Origin: an uncultured Chelatococcus sp.
GTDB lineage: Bacteria > Pseudomonadota > Alphaproteobacteria > Rhizobiales > Beijerinckiaceae
Length of the DNA stretch: 54,827 nt
Assembly: GCA_937863995.1 (NCBI GenBank)
Contig: CALMIK010000029.1
Span: 1 to 54,827 of the forward strand
Direction of reading: 5' to 3'
Within the stretch, counting starts at the first letter, position 1, and every line of letters starts with the position of its first letter. The position numbers and the translations under genes are program-made. Positions 16,593 through 24,147 of the stretch are shown here, in pieces. The notes under the pieces were generated by a model. That model was given only the letters and a program-made list of their open reading frames with translations. It was not told the DNA's origin and ran no database searches.

Positions 16593-17775
16593 CGACGTCG
16601 TCTCCGTCCGGCGCGGCGGGCGGACTGAGCGCGTCAAGATGTTCGCGCACATCGTCTGGCGATCCATCGCCGTGCGCAGCGGCCGGCTGGGAATAGCGCT
16701 CGCGGCCATCGTCGTGGGGGCGGCCATCGTGTCGGCGCTGACGAGCCTTTACCTCGACATCTCGATCAAGATGAGCCAGGAGCTGCGCGCCTTCGGCCCC
16801 AATCTCATCATTTCGCCCCGCGACGCGCAGGAAGCCGCCGGCCAGCCGCGCGGCGCGGACGAGGCCCTGCTGCGCGCGGCGATTGCTGCCGTGCCGGCGG
16901 AGCGGCGCGTCGGCGGCAGCCCCTATCTCTACGGGCTGGTGCGCCTCGACCTCGGCAACGCCGTGCTGATGGGGGCGGACCTTGCGCAGCTTCACGCCAT
17001 CTCGCCCTACTGGCAGGTGGACGGCGCGTGGGTGAGCGCCGATTTCGACGACCGCAACGCCATGGTCGGCCGCAGGCTCGCGCAAAGCATGGAGCTCGCG
17101 CCCGGCAAGACGGTCACCATCACCGGGGCGGGCGGCGAGCAGGCGCGCGTGACGGTGAAGGGCGTCATGGACACGGGCGAGAACGAGGACAACCAGATCG
17201 TCGTCAACCTCTCCCTGGCGCAACGCCTGCTCGGCCTTCCGGGCCGGGCCGATTTCGCCATGGTCAGCGTCGCCGCGCAGGGGCCGGAGGCCGATGCGAT
17301 CACGGCGGAGATCGCCCGGCGCTTCCCGGCGCTGAACGCGCGTCCCATCCGCAAGGTGTCCGAGAACGACGGCCAGATCCTGCAGCGCATCGAGGGGCTG
17401 ATGGCGCTCATCGCGGCCATCATCCTGATCATCACGACGCTGAGCGTCAACGCCACGCTGACGGCCATGGTCACGGAGCGCACGCCGCAGATCGGCCTGC
17501 AGAAGGCGCTTGGCGCATCGAACCGCGACATCGTCGCGCAGATCCTGGCGGAGACGGCGGCCATCTGCCTCGTCGCGGTGCTGGCGGGCCTCGTGCTCGG
17601 TTTCGGGCTGGCGCAGCTGCTGGGGCAGGCGGTGTTCGGCGCGTGGGTGACGTTCCGGCCCGTCGTGGTGCCGCTGACGCTCGGCGTGTCGCTGCTCGCG
17701 GCGCTCGCCGCCGCCGCGCTGCCGGTGCGCGGGGCGGTGAACGTCGTGCCCGCACGCGTGCTGAGAGGAGAATGA
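16579..17775 (+). CDS. FtsX/MacB-type ABC transporter permease (second)
   Basis: The 398-residue protein has the same one-plus-three helix topology as its neighbour, with the coupling segment PQIGLQKALGASNRDIVAQI and the motif SQELRAFGPNLIISPRD after helix one, parallel to SEMKAYGSNIRVTPRS in the upstream permease. The two are therefore paralogues expected to form a heterodimer on the ATPase encoded next. ATG 16579 overlaps the previous gene; ATG 16639 is an alternative that begins closer to helix one. Confidence 0.85.
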   Translation: MAAGNDVVSVRRGGRTERVKMFAHIVWRSIAVRSGRLGIALAAIVVGAAIVSALTSLYLDISIKMSQELRAFGPNLIISPRDAQEAAGQPRGADEALLRAAIAAVPAERRVGGSPYLYGLVRLDLGNAVLMGADLAQLHAISPYWQVDGAWVSADFDDRNAMVGRRLAQSMELAPGKTVTITGAGGEQARVTVKGVMDTGENEDNQIVVNLSLAQRLLGLPGRADFAMVSVAAQGPEADAITAEIARRFPALNARPIRKVSENDGQILQRIEGLMALIAAIILIITTLSVNATLTAMVTERTPQIGLQKALGASNRDIVAQILAETAAICLVAVLAGLVLGFGLAQLLGQAVFGAWVTFRPVVVPLTLGVSLLAALAAAALPVRGAVNVVPARVLRGE

Positions 17776-17778
17776 ACC

Positions 17779-18477
17779 ATGAGCGACACCATCCCGCGCC
17801 CTCTCCCTTCCGCCTCCGTGGCCAGCCGCGAGAAGGTCATCAGCATCGACAACCTCACGAAGGCGTTCGGCAGCGTGCGCGCGCTCGACAACGTCACCTT
17901 CGATGTGTTCGCGGGCGAGTTCGTCGCCATCATGGGGCCTTCTGGCTCCGGCAAGACGACGCTGCTCAACATCCTGTCGCTGCTCGACGTGCCGACCGGC
18001 GGCTCCTACCGGCTCGACGGCATCGAGACTGCGCGCCTCGCCGAGGCGGAGCAGGTCGTCATCCGCCGTGAAAAGATCGGCCTCGTGTTCCAGCAGTTCC
18101 ACCTCATCCCCTACCTCACGGCGGTGGAGAACATCATGCTGGCGCAGTATTATCACTCCATGGCGGACCGCGGCGAGGCGCTCGAGGCGCTGGATCGCAT
18201 CGGCCTCGCCGACCGCGCCGATCATCTGCCGTCGCAGCTGTCGGGCGGCGAGCAGCAGCGGGTGTGCATCGCCCGCGCGCTCATCAACGACCCGGCGCTC
18301 ATCCTCGCCGACGAGCCCACCGGCAACCTCGACGAAGGCAACGAGGAGCGCGTCATGGGCCTGTTCAAGGCTCTGCAGGCGAGCGGACGCACGATCGTTC
18401 TCGTCACGCATAACCCGGATCTCGGCGCGCGCACCGATTACGTCATCCGGCTCCAGCACGGCAGGAGGATCGCATGA
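17779..18477 (+). CDS. ABC transporter ATP-binding protein (LolD/MacB type)
   Basis: The 232-residue ATPase has Walker A GPSGSGKTT (about residues 53-61), Q-loop VFQQFHLIPYLTAVENI, signature LSGGEQQRV and Walker B LILADEPTGNLDE. The DEPTGNLD form is typical for the LolD/MacB/FtsE group and matches the FtsX-type permeases just upstream. It overlaps the thioredoxin gene by 4 nt. It should power the membrane pair from the cytoplasm. Confidence 0.92.
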   Translation: MSDTIPRPLPSASVASREKVISIDNLTKAFGSVRALDNVTFDVFAGEFVAIMGPSGSGKTTLLNILSLLDVPTGGSYRLDGIETARLAEAEQVVIRREKIGLVFQQFHLIPYLTAVENIMLAQYYHSMADRGEALEALDRIGLADRADHLPSQLSGGEQQRVCIARALINDPALILADEPTGNLDEGNEERVMGLFKALQASGRTIVLVTHNPDLGARTDYVIRLQHGRRIA

Positions 18478-18968
18478 AGCGGAATCACGTACTGGGGGCG
18501 CTCGCCGCCGCGCTGCTTGTGGGGCTCGCGGGCTGCAAGCCCGATCAGGAGATCGCTGCCGGCAAGCCGGCGGCCGAGCTCGCGGCGCTCGATTTCGCGG
18601 GCACGCCGGTGCGGCTCGACGGGCTGAAGGGGCAGGTGGTGCTGCTGAACTTCTGGTCCGGCGGCTGCGGACCGTGCATCGCGGAGATGCCGGCGCTCGA
18701 TGCCGTCTACCGCGCCAACCGTGACAAGGGCTTTACTATTCTCGCGCTCAACATGGGCGAGCCGGAAGCGGCGGTGAAGCAGGCGGCCGCCCGCCTCGGC
18801 GTGTCCTTCCCGGTGCTGCTCGACAGCCTGCGCATCACCACCGACCGCTACCGGGTGATCGGCGCGCCGACGTCGTTCCTGATCGACGGCGAGGGCAGGC
18901 TCGTGGAAAAATTCATCGGCCCGATCGACATCGCCGGCTTCGAGAAGCAACTCTCCGGCCTGTTGTGA
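18474..18968 (+). CDS. TlpA-like thioredoxin lipoprotein
   Basis: The 164-residue protein has a lipobox L-A-G-C21 and a thioredoxin fold with active site C65-G-P-C68 in FWSGGCGPCIAEMPALD and the cis-Pro segment IGAPTSFLIDGEG. It should be anchored in the periplasmic face of the membrane, acting in disulfide reduction like TlpA/ResA. It is the last gene of the iron operon, which suggests that it keeps the cysteines of the DUF2318 protein (or another partner) reduced. C. jejuni has thioredoxin-like genes in the same place. Confidence 0.88.
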   Translation: MKRNHVLGALAAALLVGLAGCKPDQEIAAGKPAAELAALDFAGTPVRLDGLKGQVVLLNFWSGGCGPCIAEMPALDAVYRANRDKGFTILALNMGEPEAAVKQAAARLGVSFPVLLDSLRITTDRYRVIGAPTSFLIDGEGRLVEKFIGPIDIAGFEKQLSGLL

Positions 18969-18997
18969 GCGCTTTCCGATCGCGAAAAATGCGCTGC

Positions 18998-19022
18998 GCG
19001 AAGCGTTATCTACTTCGCTTTG
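18998..19022 (+). terminator. Hairpin at the end of the iron operon
   Basis: GCGAAG (18998-19003) and CTTCGC (19013-19018) form a stem with a 9-nt loop followed by TTTG, 30 nt after the thioredoxin stop. The wider stretch 18966-19030 resembles a degenerate copy of a rhizobial intergenic repeat (TATCTACTTCGC, then GAAATGCT). Confidence 0.45.
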
Positions 19023-19029
19023 AAATGCT

Positions 19030-19347
19030 TCAGCGCGCGGCGAAGGTGGCGATGTATTGCGCGAGTGCGTCGATCTCCGCGTCGTCCAGCGCGTGCTTGA
19101 GCCGCTCATAGGGCCGCTTCGGCTCTTGCGTGCGCTTGCCGAGCAGGTAAGCGCGAACGTCCGCCTCACTCACGCCGTCGAGCCGTCGCGCCTGGCCGCG
19201 CGCGGTCTCTTGCCCCCGTTGGCCGTGGCAGGCGGCGCATGCCTCGTTGTAGAGCTTCGCTCCCGCGCCGGTGTCCTGCGCCTGCGCGCCCGATGCCAGA
19301 AGCATGGCGGCGACGACGACCGCCCGGCGAAGATGTCGAATGCGCAT
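19030..19347 (-). CDS. Small periplasmic c-type cytochrome without evident distal Met
   Basis: The 105-residue product has a signal peptide (cleavage after AQA, residue about 23) and one haem c site C37-A-A-C40-H41. The C-terminal helix (DDAEIDALAQYIATFA) is that of class I cytochrome c. No methionine occurs after residue 15, so the usual Met axial ligand is absent; H or K in ERLKHALDD could replace it. It converges on the iron operon with a 61-nt gap and could be its electron partner, but this is only suggested by position. Confidence 0.85.
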   Translation of the reverse strand: MRIRHLRRAVVVAAMLLASGAQAQDTGAGAKLYNEACAACHGQRGQETARGQARRLDGVSEADVRAYLLGKRTQEPKRPYERLKHALDDAEIDALAQYIATFAAR

Positions 19348-19422
19348 GTCCGTTCATGTCCGATTGCCATCCGTATGGTCGCCATCTGATACGAAGAGGC
19401 AAGGCGTTTCCTTGATTCAGGA

Positions 19423-20334
19423 TCAATCGCGGCCGATGGGCGCGCTTTCCGGCTTGGCCGGATAGACTTCGTGCAGGATGTCGATCCACGCGCGAGCGGC
19501 ATGGGAGAGATAGCCGCCCCGGCGCCAGATCATCGCCATGTGCCAGTCGGTGAGCGGGTCCTGCAACGCGATGGCGCGGACGCCGTCGTGGGGCGTCTGG
19601 TCGGCGATCATGCGCGGCAGGAAGGCCACGCCCAGCCCCGCCGCCACGAGCCCGACGATGAAATCGATCTGGCTGCTGCGCGCCGCGATCGCGGGCGTGA
19701 ACCCGTGCCGCTGGCAGAAGTCGAGGATGATGCGGTTCAGGCCGAAGCCGCTCTCGAACAGGATGAACGGAAGCTCCTGCAACGCTTCCGGCACGAGATG
19801 TCCGCTTGCCGCGAGCGCGTGCCTGGCCGGCAGCAGCGCCATCAAGGGCTCGACACGCACGCTCTGCCACTCGAAATCGTCCGACACCGGCAGCAGCGAG
19901 GCGGCGAGGTCGATCTCGCCCGCCAGCAGGATTTCCTCCAGCCTGTCGCTGCCCGACTCGATGAGCCGCACCTCGACGCCGGGATAAAGGTTGCGATAGC
20001 GCGCGAACAGCGGCGCAAACAGCGTGCTGCTGCCGATGCGCGGCAGGCCGAGCCGCAACGTTCCGCGCTTGAGGCCGCGCAGCTCCTCGATTTCGGCGAG
20101 AAGGTCGTCGCGCTCGGCCAGGATGCGCAGCGCCCGGCGGTAGACGACGTCGCCCGTTTCCGTCAGCACGGCGCGATGGCCGAGGCGGTCGAAAAGCGGC
20201 GCGCCGATCTCGTCCTCCAACCGCCGCACCGCCTTGCTGACCGTGGATTGCGTGGCGAACACCACCTTGGCGGCCTGCGAGAAGCCACCCTGCCGAACCA
20301 CCTCCACGAATGCGCGCAAGACTCTCAGATCCAT
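19423..20334 (-). CDS. LysR-family transcriptional regulator
   Basis: The 303-residue protein has the LysR winged helix at the N-terminus (MDLRVLRAFVEVVRQGGFSQ, then ATQSTVSKAVRRLEDEIG) and a periplasmic-binding-like effector domain from about residue 90. It is transcribed away from lrgAB with a 106-bp shared region, the classical arrangement of a LysR regulator and its target; CidR regulates cidABC in Gram-positive bacteria in the same way. The effector is unknown. Confidence 0.9.
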   Translation of the reverse strand: MDLRVLRAFVEVVRQGGFSQAAKVVFATQSTVSKAVRRLEDEIGAPLFDRLGHRAVLTETGDVVYRRALRILAERDDLLAEIEELRGLKRGTLRLGLPRIGSSTLFAPLFARYRNLYPGVEVRLIESGSDRLEEILLAGEIDLAASLLPVSDDFEWQSVRVEPLMALLPARHALAASGHLVPEALQELPFILFESGFGLNRIILDFCQRHGFTPAIAARSSQIDFIVGLVAAGLGVAFLPRMIADQTPHDGVRAIALQDPLTDWHMAMIWRRGGYLSHAARAWIDILHEVYPAKPESAPIGRD

Positions 20335-20440
20335 GTTAATTCCATATCAGAATATAGATTAGTCGATCAATTCATTTGAAGAATAAGTCAGGCGAACCTA
20401 CCTTTTGGGCTTGAAAGTCGTTTCACACCCGGTCAGTGCC
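20335..20440. promoter_or_regulatory. Divergent LysR/lrgAB control region
   Basis: The AT-rich 106-bp spacer contains ATAT-CAGA-ATAT (20344-20355), an interrupted dyad of the size of a LysR half-site, immediately upstream of the regulator start. The placement fits auto-repression and activation of lrgAB. No -10/-35 pair stands out. Confidence 0.4.
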
Positions 20441-20953
20441 ATGTCATTCGCTCCGTCTCCCGCTTCATCCTCCCCGCTCGCGCCGCAGCCGCATGCAGGA
20501 ATGCGTCATGCCGTTCGTCATGCCACGCGCCGGTTCTGGCGCGCGCTTCCGGCGAGCCGTCCGGTTCAGGTCGGCGTGGTGCTGGGTTTCTGGCTGGTGG
20601 GCGAGGGCGTGGTGCGCCTGCTGTCGCTGCCGTTTCCGGGCGGGCTCGTGGGCCTGCTGCTGCTGCTCGGCCTGCTCGCGAGCGGCCGGCTGCGGCTGGC
20701 GCGCGTCGAGCGCGGCGCGGCGTTCCTGCTGTCGGACATGCTGCTGTTCTTCGTGCCTGCGGCGCTCGCCGTGCTGGATCACCGCGAGTTCCTAAGCCTG
20801 ACGGGGGTCAAGATCCTGGCCGTCATCCTTCTCAGCACCGCGACCGTGATGATAGCGACGGCCCTTGCCATAGATCTGTGCTATCGCTGGATGTCTCGCC
20901 ATGAATCTCGGAATGAACGTAGCCCTGAGCATGGAAGCGCTGCTGCGGAGTGA
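20441..20953 (+). CDS. lrgA: LrgA/CidA-family holin-like membrane protein
   Basis: The 170-residue protein has four hydrophobic helices (VQVGVVLGFWLVGEGVVRLL; LVGLLLLLGLLA; FLLSDMLLFFVPAALAVLDH; ILAVILLSTATVMIATALAI) after a basic leader. The LrgA/CidA signature GGLVGLLLLL and LLFFVPAALAVLDH are clear. The family acts in murein hydrolase control or in export of small metabolites such as pyruvate. ATG 20441 is preferred to an in-frame TTG at 20405. The 3' end overlaps lrgB by 53 nt. Confidence 0.87.
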   Translation: MSFAPSPASSSPLAPQPHAGMRHAVRHATRRFWRALPASRPVQVGVVLGFWLVGEGVVRLLSLPFPGGLVGLLLLLGLLASGRLRLARVERGAAFLLSDMLLFFVPAALAVLDHREFLSLTGVKILAVILLSTATVMIATALAIDLCYRWMSRHESRNERSPEHGSAAAE

Positions 20954-21647
20954 TCCGCTCGTCGGAGCGGCGTTCTGGTCCGCGGCAACCGTGGGCTTCT
21001 ACCTGCTGGCGAAGGCGGTTTACCGGCGGTGGCCGCGCTGGTGGCTGCTGCCCCTGGGGTCGACGCCGGCGCTGCTGATCATCGCCGTCCTGCTGCTCGA
21101 CACGAGCTATTCCGAATATATTCGCGGCACGCATTGGCTTGTGGCGCTGCTGGGGCCGGCTGTGGTGGCCTTCGCGGTGCCGATCTACCAGCGCCGTGCG
21201 CTGATCCGCCGGCATTGGCCGCTGCTCGCGTTCGGCATGGTCGTGGGAAGCGCCACCGCCGTCGCGTCGTCCTGGGGCTTCGCCACCCTGCTCGGGCTCG
21301 ACGGCGCGTTGCGCCTCAGCCTGCTGCCGCGCTCCATCAGCACGCCCTTCGCCATGACGGTGTCGAGCGAGATCGGCGGCATTCCCGACCTCACGGCGGT
21401 GTTCGTGGTGATGACGGGCGTGCTCGGCGCGGTGCTCGGCGAGGTGGTGCTGGCATGGCTGCCGCTGCGCTCAACCATCGCGCGCGGATCGCTGTTCGGC
21501 ATGGGCGCGCATGGCGCTGGCACCGCCAGGGCCTACGAGGTGGGAGCTGAGGAGGGCGCCATCGCCGGCCTCGTCATGGTGCTGGTGGGGCTGCTCAACG
21601 TGCTGCTCGCCCCGCTGATGGTCATCGCCTTCGCGAGGCTCGGCTGA
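20901..21647 (+). CDS. lrgB: LrgB/CidB-family membrane protein
   Basis: The 248-residue protein has seven or more hydrophobic helices and the LrgB core: PAVVAFAVPIYQRR, LLPRSISTPFAMTVSSEIGG, GSLFGMGAHGAGTARAYE and a final GLLNVLLAPLMVIAF. LrgB works together with LrgA. Translation starts inside lrgA; ATGs at 20913 and 20931 are possible alternatives. No terminator hairpin was noted after it. Confidence 0.9.
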   Translation: MNLGMNVALSMEALLRSDPLVGAAFWSAATVGFYLLAKAVYRRWPRWWLLPLGSTPALLIIAVLLLDTSYSEYIRGTHWLVALLGPAVVAFAVPIYQRRALIRRHWPLLAFGMVVGSATAVASSWGFATLLGLDGALRLSLLPRSISTPFAMTVSSEIGGIPDLTAVFVVMTGVLGAVLGEVVLAWLPLRSTIARGSLFGMGAHGAGTARAYEVGAEEGAIAGLVMVLVGLLNVLLAPLMVIAFARLG

Positions 21648-21785
21648 GGCGCCGTCACCGGAGAATGTGGCTGTAACGGGTCATGAAACAACAAGTATTC
21701 GCTGCGGGCGCCGTGGCGCGGACACGTCAGTCGATGTGGGCGGCCACGGCGGCGGGGTAAAAATTTCTCTTTGGCAAAATGGCGT

Positions 21786-21804
21786 CATGTCACGCCAGTG
21801 TCAT
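21786..21804 (+). promoter_or_regulatory. Candidate Pho box
   Basis: TGTCA occurs at 21788-21792 and again at 21799-21803, an exact 11-nt direct repeat matching the PhoB pattern CTGTCAT-N4-CTGTCAT (here ATGTCAC-GCCA-GTGTCAT). It is about 70-85 nt upstream of the phytase-like gene. An inverted ATGACAT follows at 21814-21820. The geometry suggests induction under phosphate starvation. Confidence 0.6.
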
Positions 21805-21871
21805 CGGCGGACGATGACATACGGCGCTGTTATCAGTCCCTCCCCGCTGCGGGTTCCGGAGAGAAAATCCC

Positions 21872-24088
21872 ATGAAACGTTCCATCCTGCTGGCAATCGC
21901 CGCCGGCCTGCTGTCCGCTACGTCGTTGACGGCCGCCGAACCGCTGAATTTCAACCGCCTGTCGGTCTTCCCCGTCATCCGCAACCTGCCCGAGGGCGCC
22001 GATCCGGCGAAGGAGACGGTGTCCGAGATCATTTCCACCAACGCCGAAGGCACGCTGCTCGTCTACACCGACAGCCCCGGCAACCGCATCGGCCTCGTCG
22101 ACATCACCGATCCCGCCGCGCCCAAGGCTGCCGGCACCGTCGCGGTGGAAGGCGAGCCGACCTCGGTCGTGGTAGTCGGTAACAAGGCGCTGGTCGCCGT
22201 CAACACGTCGAAGAGCTACACCGAGCCGTCGGGCTACCTCGGCGTGGTCGATCTCACCAGCAAGAAGCTGGAGAAGAAGATCGATGTCGGCGGACAGCCT
22301 GACTCGGTCGCCGTCAGCCACGACAAGAAGACCATCGCCATCGCCATCGAGAACGAGCGCAACGAGAAGCACAACGACGGCGCGCTGCCGCAGCTTCCCG
22401 CCGGCTTCCTCGTGCTCGCCGATGTCGGCGCCGACGGCACCGTGGCGGAAGCGGGCGTGCGCCGCGTCGAGCTGACGGGCCTTGCCGCTGTTGCTCCCGA
22501 GGATCCGGAGCCGGAGTTCGTCGACTTCAACGCCAACGGCGAAGTTGTCGTCACCATGCAGGAGAACAACCACATCGTCATCGTCGATTCGAAGACGAAC
22601 AAGGTTGTGAACCACTTCCCGGCCGGCGCCGTGACGCTCGAGAACGTCGACACCAAGCGCGACGGCATCATCAGCCCCACCGACCGCATCGAGAACGCCC
22701 TTCGCGAGCCCGACGCCGTGCGCTGGATCGACGCCGACCGCTTCGTCACCGCCAACGAGGGTGACTACAAGGGCGGCGCGCGTGGCTTCACCGTCTTCAA
22801 CCGCGACGGCACCGTGGCGTTCGAGAGCGGCTCCGCCTTCGAGCACGAAGTCATCCGCATCGGCCACTATCCCGACAAGCGCAACGCCAAGGGCGTGGAG
22901 CCCGAAGGCATCGCGTTCGGCAAGTTCGGCGCCGACAACCTGATCTTCGTCGGCTCCGAGCGCGGTTCGGTCATCGGCGTGTACCGCGACGAGGGTGCGG
23001 GCAAGGACCCGACCTTCCTGCAGCTCATCCCCGGCGGCGGCATCGGCCCCGAGGGCCTGCTGGCCATCCCCGGCCGCGATCTCTTCGTGGTCGCCAACGA
23101 AACCGACCGCCGCGAAGACGGCGGGCAGGGCACGACGGTTGCCATTTTTAAGCGCGAGGCGGCGCCCGCCGCTTACCCGACCATCGTTTCCGGTAACGAT
23201 TCCGCCGGCCGTCCCATCGGCTGGGGCGCGCTGTCGGGCGCGGCTGCCGATCTCGAAAAGGCGGGCCAGCTTTATGTCGTGAGCGACAGCTTCTACTCGC
23301 AGGGCGCCATCTTCGTGGTCGACGCCACGCAGAAGCCCGCCCGCATCGTCGAGAAGATCGTCGTCACCCGCAACGGCGAGCCCCTCGCCAATCTCGACCT
23401 CGAGGGCATCGCGGTGCGTCCGGCCGGCGGCTTCTGGCTGGCGTCCGAGGGCAACCCCGAGCGCGAGAAGAACCCGACCCAGTCGCAGATCGTGCGTGTC
23501 GACGCCAAGGGCGCGGTGCAGGAAGTCATCGAGCTGCCGGAAGCGCTGACGCAGCACGCGACCCGCTTCGGCTTCGAAGGCATCGCCGTGACCGGCACGG
23601 GCGACGCCGAGACGCTGTGGGTCGCCGTCCAGCGCGAATGGAAGGACGATCCCAAGGGCCACGCCAAGATCCTGGCCTACAAGCCGGCGACGAAGGAGTG
23701 GTCGGCGGTGCATTACCCGCTCGACAAGCCGTCGAAGGGCTGGATCGGCCTGTCCGAGATCACGGCGGTCGGCGATGATTCCTTCGTCGTCATCGAGCGC
23801 GATAACCAGATCGGCGACAACGCAGCCATCAAGAAGCTCTACCGCTTCTCGGTGAAGGACGTGAAGCCCGCCGCCATCGGCGCGAAGGAACTGCCGGTCG
23901 TGAAGAAGACGCTGGTGCGCGACCTGCTGCCCGATCTCGAGGCGGCGAAGGGCACCACGATCGAGAAGGTCGAGAGCTTCACCGTCGGCAAGGACGGCGT
24001 CGCCTACATCATCACCGACAACGACGGTGTCGACGGCTCGTCGGGCGAGACGCAGTTCATCAACCTCGGCCAGATCAAGCTGAACTAA
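21872..24088 (+). CDS. Secreted phytase-like esterase, beta-propeller protein
   Basis: The 738-residue protein has a signal peptide ending SLTAA (residue about 22) and a long repeat-containing beta-propeller body. The N-terminal half resembles choice-of-anchor/alkaline-phosphatase-associated propellers (TSVVVVGNKALVAVNTS, GVVDLTSKKL, QPDSVAVSHDKKTIA). The C-terminal half matches the esterase-like phytase family (NLDLEGIAVRPAGGFWLASEG, RFGFEGIAVTG, AYIITDNDGVDGSSGETQF). It should act in the periplasm or outside on phosphoesters; the substrate is unknown. The upstream Pho box supports a role in phosphate scavenging. A strong terminator follows. Confidence 0.8.
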   Translation: MKRSILLAIAAGLLSATSLTAAEPLNFNRLSVFPVIRNLPEGADPAKETVSEIISTNAEGTLLVYTDSPGNRIGLVDITDPAAPKAAGTVAVEGEPTSVVVVGNKALVAVNTSKSYTEPSGYLGVVDLTSKKLEKKIDVGGQPDSVAVSHDKKTIAIAIENERNEKHNDGALPQLPAGFLVLADVGADGTVAEAGVRRVELTGLAAVAPEDPEPEFVDFNANGEVVVTMQENNHIVIVDSKTNKVVNHFPAGAVTLENVDTKRDGIISPTDRIENALREPDAVRWIDADRFVTANEGDYKGGARGFTVFNRDGTVAFESGSAFEHEVIRIGHYPDKRNAKGVEPEGIAFGKFGADNLIFVGSERGSVIGVYRDEGAGKDPTFLQLIPGGGIGPEGLLAIPGRDLFVVANETDRREDGGQGTTVAIFKREAAPAAYPTIVSGNDSAGRPIGWGALSGAAADLEKAGQLYVVSDSFYSQGAIFVVDATQKPARIVEKIVVTRNGEPLANLDLEGIAVRPAGGFWLASEGNPEREKNPTQSQIVRVDAKGAVQEVIELPEALTQHATRFGFEGIAVTGTGDAETLWVAVQREWKDDPKGHAKILAYKPATKEWSAVHYPLDKPSKGWIGLSEITAVGDDSFVVIERDNQIGDNAAIKKLYRFSVKDVKPAAIGAKELPVVKKTLVRDLLPDLEAAKGTTIEKVESFTVGKDGVAYIITDNDGVDGSSGETQFINLGQIKLN

Positions 24089-24114
24089 AAAATAAACAGT
24101 GCCATGCAATCACG

Positions 24115-24146
24115 GGGCCGGCGGACATCTCCGCCGGCCCTTTCGT
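24115..24146 (+). terminator. Terminator after the phytase-like gene
   Basis: A perfect 11-bp stem GGGCCGGCGGA / TCCGCCGGCCC with a 4-nt loop followed by TTTCGTT lies 26 nt past the stop, between convergent genes. Confidence 0.85.
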
Positions 24147-24147
24147 T

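Noticed and set aside
13794..16727. A 977-codon open frame on the minus strand opposite the iron operon
   Set aside because: It lies wholly antisense to clearly recognised genes, its product is His/Arg/Asp-rich low-complexity sequence, and long antisense frames are expected in GC-rich DNA.
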